A DNA stretch of 64,000 nt, from assembly GCF_032854445.1 (NCBI RefSeq), contig NC_088295.1, forward strand, positions 60,927,249 to 60,991,248, read 5' to 3'. A program made the translations under genes and the position numbers. The first letter of the stretch is position 1. Every line of letters starts with the position of its first letter. The DNA comes from Liolophura sinensis (taxonomy: Eukaryota; Mollusca; Polyplacophora; Chitonida; Chitonidae). Below the pieces are notes generated by a model, which was given only the letters and a program-made list of their open reading frames with translations, had not been told where the DNA came from and made no database searches. This document shows positions 48,093 through 58,500 of the stretch, piece by piece.

Positions 48093-49178
48093 CTGGTGAA
48101 TAAACCTTTGGAGATGTAGATGCTTTGAAGATATAGCCATCCCAATTCTGAGAATATAGATGATTTTTTTTATCTTTCAACACTTCCAGGGATTATTAAA
48201 CAATGATACATGTACATGTAGGTCTATATAAGTAGGCCTACGATTCAGAATATGACACAAAACTCTCATCTCATTGCAAAAAAAACTGCTTGGATCATCT
48301 TCTTATATGTGATAAGCTGGCGCACACTGAACCTCAGTTGAAAACTTTGAACATTTTTCCATAGTAAAGTTCAGTCAATATTCCTGCCCTGTAGTTGCTC
48401 ACAGGTACGTATATCACGTCCACCTTTGGCCTGTTAACTTTAGAAATGTTTTTATACACCGGGATGGGAACAGATTGCCAGATGAATAAAAATCCACTGT
48501 GTCCATTTCTCATTTTAAATCAGTCCTAAAAGACTTTCTCTGCATTAACATCATTAATATGAGTGCCTTTCAATTTATTAACAATAGGCCTACCATGTCT
48601 CTGCCTATATATTTACACTCCACGTGTCGGCATTGTAGTGTAAAAACTTTCAACTGGGATAGAACAGTCCTTTTTTCCCCCAGATTAATTTTTGTATCGA
48701 TGGCTTTATGATATTTCTATATGTATCTTTCTGATGAATAAAGTATATAAAAAAAAATAATAAAACAAAATAAAAATAAAAAAAATAAAACCTATGGGTA
48801 AGTAGACAAGATACATGTATGTATATTTCGGGTTTTTTTAGTTGAACTTATTTATATTGTGCAAAATGTTTTGTTTCTGTATATATGTAAAATTTCCTTT
48901 TACATATACTTCAGATTCCTTGTTGAACCGTGTTGAACCAGTTTGAGAGGATGTACATGCATGACCGGTATTTTATCAGTGTAAAAAGGAATATCCGTAC
49001 CTAGAATATGAGCTATCAAGTGAAACGTCTAACGCGATATACACGTGTTTAATCATAGAATACAGTTATATTGATACACGTGTGTACTCCACTGATGTAA
49101 TATTTACAGTGCTGTATAAGTGTAATGCCATACTGAAAACATTGGCAGTGAATCCCGTTACCAATCGTACACATTCCG

Positions 49179-49437
49179 TGGCCGAGTAGTTAGAGTGCCA
49201 GCGCAACGCACTCACGAGACGCTCACCAATGGGGTGACTGTGAGCTCAAGTTAGGCTCATGATGACTTCTTTGCCGGTCGTAAACGAGGAGGTCTTTCAG
49301 CAACCTGCTGGTGGTTCGTGGATTTTCCTCAAACTCTGTCCGGTTTCCTCCCATCATAAGGCTGGTTGTCTTCACTTAAGTGAAATATTCTTGAGTATAC
49401 CGTAAAACTCCAGTCAAATAAATACATTCATAAATAC
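49179..49437 (+). mobile_element. SINE family A variant (unit B)
   Basis: Duplicate of 35,938-36,200, sharing the variant head (gtggccgagtagttagagtg) and body, with a few private changes. Confidence 0.85.
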
Positions 49438-49944
49438 ACACCCCGGCCTTTGACCAGTACATACGGTGTTTCCAAAATGACAAAGACCAAAGCTAGAAAC
49501 CATTAGTGACATGCTTAGTTCTCCTGGAGTTGATTCCGCAAAGCAAATTCTGACTTCAGCCAAAATTTAGAACATCGTGCCAGTGTCTACAGTTTTTGTT
49601 ATTGAAAGTTGAATTACTGAATTATTTGTCTTTAGATAACATGGATGAGTTAGGTCCTATAAAATGGCATGACAAAGCTGAACTTGAATCAGAAATTGCT
49701 TTATGTACTTTCCTCCCATTTTTCTAATGACTACGGCGTAAAACCCTAATCGGGTCTCTTGCTTTAGCTCGAACGACTAAAGCAGCGTCTTCGCAACAGC
49801 CGGTCGACATCCGATTAGTCTGTTCTACGGAGTGGTAAAAGTGACCAAAAATAAATAAATAAATAAACAAAAACGGTAAATAGAATAAAAAATAAATAAT
49901 ACATGTTTGGAAGTTTCAGTTATGTCCTATTTTTTTAAAAATAT

Positions 49945-50140
49945 GTCGCACGACTTAATAAAGATCTCGAGAGCACGAAATCATTAACAAACAGAAATGC
50001 ATATTATGTCGTGCGCACGAGATCCTTATTAAGTTGTGCGCACACGATGTATATCAAGGCGTGCCCACGAATTAACAAACATCTCGTGTAATCTCGACAT
50101 AATTTTGCATTTCATGGTCAATTATCTCGTGAGTACGGTG
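49945..50140. mobile_element. Palindromic MITE-like repeat (unit B)
   Basis: Counterpart of 36,685-36,850. It has gcacgacttaataaagatct, gtcgtgcgcacgagatcc and further inverted pieces, with internal rearrangement relative to unit A. Confidence 0.55.
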
Positions 50141-51717
50141 TAATACTTTTATGTTAACGTCTTTTAACGTAAGAAAGTGCAAATAATTAAAGGACTCGAA
50201 ACAGCATCTCCATACAGACAGTCACTTTATTCCACTCGCTTCATCACCTTGAGCAATCCCGCACTATGTTACTTACGTAATATTAGCCAATCTCTATGCT
50301 GGAACGTCCTGAATATTAATATAGGGGAGCTGATCATGTGATGTAAACATACACATGTTCTATGATGTAAACAAATGCACGTGGCAAACTATGACAATAT
50401 CACACACGGCTTATTAAACAAAACATATCTGACACTTTGAAAGTTGTGTGTGTGTGTTTTCATTTAATTTTTCTAACCATTTCACTTATACCACTCGTGC
50501 TGCATGTTCTCACTCGTCTTTCGAAACTGATATAAAGGTTTTATCAACTGCTGTCTTTTCTTTCAAGTCAGGTACCTGGAGAAGGGCTCTGGGGGTTTGG
50601 GAAGGACAATTACTGATTCAATCCAGCCATAAACCCTACCACAGTCATATGAGTGAAAACTTCTTGACAACAATGAAGTCAAAGATAAATAAGTCAAAAA
50701 AATACCAATTAGGAGAATCAAGTTAGTCCTCGGTGTAGTCTCTGTATACCCTAACTCTTACACATGTACTATGGTAGAATGAGAGTATATACTCACTACT
50801 GAGTCATTGTCAGTTTTATAGTGCAGGAAGTTATTTCCCTATTAGTATGCATCCTCCTCTTTAGGCGAAATACGGCTCACGTGAGTTAAAATGCGCACAG
50901 TGTCGCGGTGACCTAATACTTCGTAACTTAGGAGAATTAAGTTAGTAAAAAACATATGACGAATGAAAATCTCGACAGATACAACATAATAACTAATAGT
51001 ATTAATATCAATAAAGACTTTCGGTTCCCATAAAACTCTTCAAAATAATACAAGTGATTGTTTCCGAAACATGTACAGAAAGTGTATACATACAGTATAT
51101 ACATATGTGTGTGATTTTACAATGTATACAGGCACATGTAGGCCTACAGTTCAGCAAAGACATAAACATGCGTACGTGTATATACAGGAATGTAATATAG
51201 AACAAACAATAGCATATAAACCTCCAAATGTCTTAAAAGAAATAACACACATGTCCATATGCCTAGATCATTACGTCATATCCATGAACGACACGAGGCA
51301 GGAAGCTATAAAGAAATCATGACCATCCTAATGAATAGTAAATACGTTAGGTCATGAATCTCCATGGCTGGTAGCCCTAGAAAATAATTTATGTACGTTT
51401 CACATATATATTCTTCACTAGTCAAAAAAAATATGTATTTCTATGATGACTTCGCCTTGATTTGGCTGAAATACTGCTCACGTGTGGTAAAGGCATAATG
51501 TGCATGTATGTCAGTAATGACCTTAATTTATCACAAAACTAATAACACGCCTGAATCACAACAATCGAACCAAACAGGTTTTCTGTTCTTGCACTTATAA
51601 AGCTCGACATACACAAGAATTTATAAAGGTTAAGATCTGAAGTGTAACTATAAGATATAAAAAACTGAAAGATATACTATAGGCTTAATCACATCAGTAA
51701 CTGTATATGCATGTACG
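50141..51717. other. 3' flank of gene 3
   Basis: Counterpart of the gene 2 flank. It includes about 350 bp (50,150-50,700) more diverged from unit A, then near-identity from 50,740. No gene recognised. Confidence 0.5.
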
Positions 51718-52162
51718 TTACTTTTGCACAACTGCCTTTTCACAGCCCTGTATGACCATATGTTTAATATCGGGCTCTGTTACCGCGTTTGTGCAGTCAT
51801 TGTAAGTAACTGGCGGGTTTGCATCAGTGCTGTTCACATTTTCATAATACTGGGGAGACAGGCGCTTTACTATCGGTATTTGCAGTTCGTCGTAGGTATG
51901 CCTGTCTGTGTCGCTTGTTATCTGCAAGGCAACATAAGGTGATCCGGGCTCTACTCCGATTACCTCATAGGTATTACGACTTTCGATCTGCGCCATTTGA
52001 CTGGCCACTGCAGACGAGTCATTGACACAGCTGTATGTGGCATTGTTCTCCAGTCCGCCGGTTGCAGCCAGCGGCACGCCTGAGGTGGAACTCATCATCA
52101 GGTTGTCGTCGCCGGTAGCTTCCCTCTGTTCCCCTTGACCGGCAGATTTTCTGACTGATCGG
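51718..52162 (-). CDS. Gene 3 exon 7: cytoplasmic tail
   Basis: 148 codons including the stop when read in the gene 2 phase. Motifs are TYSCV, TYEVI, PYVAL, TYDELQI, YYENV and TYNDC. The C-terminal tyrosine of gene 2 (EYAVV) is lysine here (EKAVV). It remains open although the upstream exon shifts the frame. Confidence 0.6.
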
Positions 52163-52477
52163 CTGAAATATAGAGAAGTATTCAATACTGATCCGGTTAA
52201 ACCTTTATAATTTTCTACATCCATGATGTGTATATTAACTTATTAAAGGAAAAAAAAACAAAGTTGTTTCTCTCCCTACACTAAGTACATATATGGATAT
52301 TTGCACTGACGGTTTAGCAACATCTTCCCTGATGTAAAGCCCTCCATAGACATTTAGACACGTCGCAAGTAGTACTTTGACGCCACAATACATCAATCGT
52401 TTAGATGCGTCGCATGTAGTGTGTGTGTGTATATATATATATAATATATATATATTATATATATATATATATATATA

Positions 52478-52512
<35 letters not shown>

Positions 52513-55500
52513 GTCTGTTTGTGGCGAGACCGATGCTCTTTGCAAATGAATCAGAGAGAATCCATTTAAAGGTTAAATTTGTTTTTATAAGTGAATTATT
52601 AGTTCAGGAGGACGTTCAAAGGCCATAAGAAGTGCGCTCACCAGATATTTATATAAATATAAATATAATATCTATATAAATATCTGGTGAGCGGAACTTT
52701 TTATGGCCTTTGAACGTCGTCCTGAACTAATAATTCACTTATAAAAAACAAATTTAACCTTTTAAATGGATTCGCGCGCTAGCACAGCGTAATGACCCAG
52801 AGTCTCTCACCAATGCGGTCGCTGTGAGTTCAAGTCAGCTCATGCTGGCTTCCTCTCCGGCCGTACGTGGGAAGGTCTGCACAGCAACCTGTGGATGGTC
52901 GGTGGGTTTCCTCCGGGCTCTGCCCGGTTTCCTCCCACCATAATGCTGGCCGCCGTCGTTATAAGTGAAATATTCTTGAGTACGGCGTAAAACACCAATC
53001 AAATAAATAAATAAATAAATTTAATGGATTCTCTGATTCATTTGCATAGAGCATCGGACTCGCACAAACAATCAGTCCTTGACCAGTGAGGTCACGTACT
53101 TGATCTCTTCAAGTGTGAAGGTCTGTCACGTAGGCCTACCTTGCGAAAAGGCGGCAATTTACACCGGACTCAAGCTTGGTTTCCTTCTCCCATACACGTC
53201 ACTATCGTCGTATAAGCGAAATAATCCAGCAAACGGCGTTAAACTTTTTAAATAAACAAATAATTTTAACGTATAAAAATAGGACTTACCGCCGCCATGA
53301 GACAATGACGATGACCAACGACTAGGATTATCAGCAAAAACCCTGCAGCCACAGCTGAAGCAAGTATTACCGTCTTGTCTAAAACACATTCAACCCCATT
53401 TGTATATTCAAGTTAATACAATCAGAGCAAAACATTATGCTATATTGGCATTCATACATCATCACCTAAAAAATCACCTAAAAACATGTAGCAAATTTCA
53501 GACGTGAATTTTCATATGCTGTGGCATATGCTTCTCAGTTTAAATTCCATATCCAGAGAATTATTGGCTAATTATCAACCCAAATAATGGGTTTCTGATT
53601 TATATATTAGACCTATTTTTATACATATAGAGACCTATTTTTGTATATTTTGTAATAATAGCTGAAAAATCCGACCAAAAAAGAAGTCTTCACTCGCCCA
53701 AATTCATAGATAAGGGAAGATTTTGTCAGCTGTGGTGGAGAGTCAACAGTCACCGAGCGAGTTTAAGGTGTTTCTTTAATCGGCTTCAAACAGTATGTAT
53801 TGTACACGTATATGTACGTGTAGAAAGAGGTGATTGCGTGAATCTATAGATAATAAATTAACTATGAGTTGATTGGCAGTGTCTGTGAACAGGTTTTAAC
53901 GCAATTACGGACATTTTGAGTGAAAGATTGTTGAAAAGCCAAAATTTATTGTACATGTATACTAGTAATATCAGAAGTACATCAACAGAAAGAAGTTTGA
54001 CACTGCACTGCAAGTGGTCATTTTGACCAGAAGCTATTGTGACGACCTAATGGCCTGCATTCCCTTGAGTAAGTCTTGTTAAACTGTGTTTGTTTTCTGT
54101 ATATTGCATAATCTTTATCAACTGAATTTAAGATATCGTTACCTACAATTAAAATTCTTAACATCAGTCCGCACAATACCGTTGTTGTACGTGAATGCTG
54201 TCCAGATGATATGTGAAGGTTAATATCTCATATTGGTGAACAATGCACAGCCACCCATGCACAAGATAAAGATATTACTTTTTAACTGTCTATTTCTCGC
54301 CAACCATGTCAAAACTTTCGTGTAACAAAAAGTGTGCTTGATTCATGAAACAGGGGTCTCCGATCTTAGCCGTGGGATTTTCTTTAAATTGTACAATGCC
54401 CCGAAGATTTTAAACCGTGAAATCAAAAGACGTTTGCGTGATTTCTAAAGTTCAGTTTCTAGATTTATATTTGTATAACAGCTACTGGTCCAGAATTGTG
54501 TACAAGAAAGCTTTTACCTGTACGTCTGTGACGTTATTTACAAATCTAACAGATCACTTACAAATCCGAGGGCCTGTCAAACATCTTATATTGCTTACTT
54601 ACACATTTGAGAGACTGTTTAAAACGTCTGAAATTACTATAAAACTGAGAGATTAATTGCAATTCCGTGAGATTTCTTGTTTCCAACCGGAGAGATTGTT
54701 AAATGTCTACGAGTTCTTACGAATTTAAGAGATCACTTACAAATCTGAGAGATTTCTGACATATCTGAGAGGATTCTGACAAATCTAAGAGATTACATGT
54801 ACTTACAAATCCATAAGATTACACTTTCAAACCTGAGAGATTGTGAAAAATTGGAGATTACTTACAAATCTGAGCGATTACTTACAAATCAGAGCGATTA
54901 CTTACAAATCAGAGCGATTACTTACAAATCAGAGTGATTACTTACAAATCAGAGTGATTAATATATATCAGACAAATGCAACACCGTACCCTTTCCAACA
55001 GAAGGTGTCGAGTTTGGTCCTGGTCTATGTGTTACATTTTTGTCCAATTGCCCCTCCGTTTCATTTACGGTGGAGTATCAGTGTACAGTTGACCCTGTCA
55101 GCGAATTTGTCCATAACGGTGTCAGTTTCGCTGACGTTCCCAGTGGAACTGCATGAGAGTATTCTGACAAATCTAAGAGCTTACATGTACTTACAAATCT
55201 ATAAGATTATACTTTCAAACTTGAGAGATTGTGAAAAATCTAAGCTACTACTTACAAATCTGTGCGATTGCATACAAATCTGAGCTATTAATATATATAT
55301 AAGACAAACGTACTACCGTACCCTTTCCAGCAGAAGGCGTTGAGTTTGATTGTGGTCGACGTCTTACAGTTTTGTCCAATTGCACCTCCGTTTCATTTAC
55401 GGTGGAGTATCCGTGTACTGTTGACCCCTTTGTTGACACTGTCAGCGAATTTGTAGATAACGATGTCGGTGTCTGTGACGTTCCCAGTGGCCGTGTAGAT

Positions 55501-58500
55501 GACGTTAGATAAGACTTTTCATATACTGGTATGCTTGTGTCCTTATTTGAGGATACACGTCCAGTGGTACATTCCGACCTATCTCCCAAAGGTATGTCTT
55601 CCTCTCTTAAATTTTTGGGATTCCACTCATTGGAGAGATTATCTTTCAAATTGCAAGTTTCCGGATATTCTGAGGCAATCAAAAAAAAGCATTTATATGG
55701 CAAAAATTGCTGCATTTTTGTACTGAACTGTGGAAGAGATATAGAATTTTTTGTATTGTTTGGCAGAGTTGTCTTTGTTTTTCAATGCCTGTCTACCCTT
55801 AACTGAAATATTTGCCTTTGGTGATTCCGTATATATTTTACATTTGAATTTAATACCAGCCGATTGTAGGGAAAAAAATGGTGTCTTTTCTCTTTATCCA
55901 ACTGTCTATGAACACAAAACTATCAACTGGATATCATTTACACGAACAGTGGTATGGTCTCTTACACATGTATATATGATGTATTCTGTGGTGGCTAAAT
56001 GATAACATATCTGTGGTGGTTAATAATATCATATCTGTGGTGGTTAATGATATCATATCTGTGGTGGTTAATGATATCATGTATGTGGTGGTTAACGATA
56101 TCATGCCTGTGGTGCCTAAAGATATCATGTCTGTGGTGCTTAATAATATCATGTCTGTGGTGGTTAATAATATCATATCTGTGGTGGTTAATGATATCAT
56201 ATCTGTGGTGGTTAATGATATCAAGTCTGTGGTGGTTAATGATATCATATCTATGGTGGTTAATAATATCATATCTATGCTGGTTAATGATATCATATCT
56301 ATGGTGGTTAATGATATCATGCGTGTGGTGGCTAAATGATATCATATCTATGGTGGTAAATGATATCATGTCTGTGGTATCTAAATGATGTCATAAACAA
56401 GTCTACTTACCGAATATGGTAATCCACAATGAGCTGAACTTCACCAAACACGTACAGTTTACAAGTAGGCTGAATTCCTGAGTCGAACTCACTTGAGAAA
56501 AAGCATTTTTGGACTTTCTATCTGGTAAATATTTATGTTCTCCTGCTCCGTCGACCAAAGTTACAGCACTACAATCATCAGGGGCTGAGTGTTTGAGTTT
56601 AAAGTAGTTCAGGCCAATAACGAAAGGCTTAGAGGGTTTCACACTAGCGATGGCAACGTTCTTACAGACTTCGTCAGTCAGAAAAATTTGAAAGTTCGCT
56701 GTTTTATTCAGGTAAAGCACACCTTTTAGGGGTTCTCTGATACTCTTGAAGGACGAAACTGAAATCACAACGTGACAAGCACACATAACTGATACTATTG
56801 GCCTACATGTATGATCACACCAAAATGTACTTACCTATCATTTGACAAGCTTGACAAGTTTACAATAATTGACAGCAAACTTATATTGCTTTGATCAATA
56901 GAAACGCTGCTCAAGTTTGTATTTTCCTGATTCCCTCATGTACTGCTACTCAACAAAGTTACTGTGCAAAAATATATTGATCTTCCATTTTCGGATACCT
57001 ACCGATTTTTTCTGTCTTTTATCGTATAGCAGCCTGTTAACAATGAGCAGACAAAAAATGGTTATCTAAGTCATCTCGCTCAGGTGTTTTCAAGGTTTCT
57101 CTCTAGCCATTGCCTCAACTCTTTGGGCTGGCGTGCGCATGCTTTTTGTAATGGATCGATGTCTAGGTCATTAAAAAGTGTTTGTCCGTACTTTAAGACA
57201 ATTCATCTGCATGCTAATCAGAGGTACATGTAGATATCGCCTTGTAGCATCACTGGTAAATCCACACGAACATAAAGCTGGCAGAAATTAGAGACATTCC
57301 AATTCTAGCCTCGTTTGAAAGCATACTCCTAACACCGCAGGGAACCATGGATACAAGAAATGTCACAGGCACCATCAAAAAGATTGATCTCTCATCCTGT
57401 GTGCCACACATGCATGGGGTCAATACTGCAATGTCCATTCATCAATAAAAAGATCTTTTTGTTTGGGACTGGCCTTGTTCAAGAGTTTTATACAACAATC
57501 ATTAGCGGGGCAGGAGAAACTAATGCAGAAACTTGGCCATACCTTATCTGACATGCATATTTCCATGGGTACGTATTAAAACATCTAGGGGCCTCCGTGG
57601 CTCAGTCGGTTAAAGCGCTAGCGCAGCGTAATGACCCAGGAGTCTCTCACCAATGCGGTCGCTGTGAGTTCAAGTCCAGCTCATGCTGGCGGCCGTACGT
57701 GAGAAGGTCTGACAGCAACCTGCGGATGGTCGTGGGTTTCCCCCGGGCTCTGCCCGCTTTCCACCCACCATAATGCTGGCCGCCGTCGTATAAGTGAAAT
57801 ATTCTTGAGTACGGCGTAAAACACCAATCAAAAAAAAAAAAATTAAAACATATTAGCCACACTAACACAACCTTTTGTGTGTGAAAAGGACCTCGTAACG
57901 GTACATTTCTGAATTCCTCGGCGCTTCACGCCTCGTACTGTACTTTCTTATCCACGAATACACAGTTACTAGGCCTTTCTCCACACCTAACAATTTGTTC
58001 TATTTCAGCCTTTATAGTTTTGTCTCGTGTATATTTACATGTATCAGTTACTTCTTTGAGTGAGGACGGACACTTTCCAATGACCCCGTCATCGATCCAC
58101 CTATAAAAGTACCTGCCCGAGGTAGGTTGGAACCCACACATCGCATCTCCTGCAGATTTAGAGGCAAGACGCCTTGGTCCACCGCAAATATTTTCTTATT
58201 ATGTGATGATACCATTGCCATCTGCAGATAATTTCCTGTTGCGGCATTGGTGCTACCCGATCGAAGTGGTATTTGCGGTAAATTTACGCGGTAAAAATCA
58301 AGTATAACTGCACAATCACTGCCGTGAACACGTATTGATTCGATATTTATTTGTACTCAAACGCCTTGACAAACTGCTAAGTCATGTCAAGTCATGCAGA
58401 CGTCTGTTTGTGTCTGTGGCATGTTCTTGGTGTACCTATAGACCTATACGCCTATATCATTGATTCGAACCAGATCTTGTAATTTAGACCACCAACAAGT

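Larger units (their letters stand above)
35100..48661. repeat. Tandem segmental duplication, unit A (contains gene 2)
   Basis: It aligns in order with 48,830-61,507. Homology is first visible at about 35,105 (aagttgatcttattaatatt) against 48,838. It is strong from about 35,740 (against 48,936) to 47,310 (against 61,340), and ends at caactgggatag, 48,650-48,661, against 61,496-61,507. Unit A has about 1.1 kb (47,320-48,417, including a SINE B) that unit B lacks, and lacks the palindrome and two SINEs present in unit B. Confidence 0.9.
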
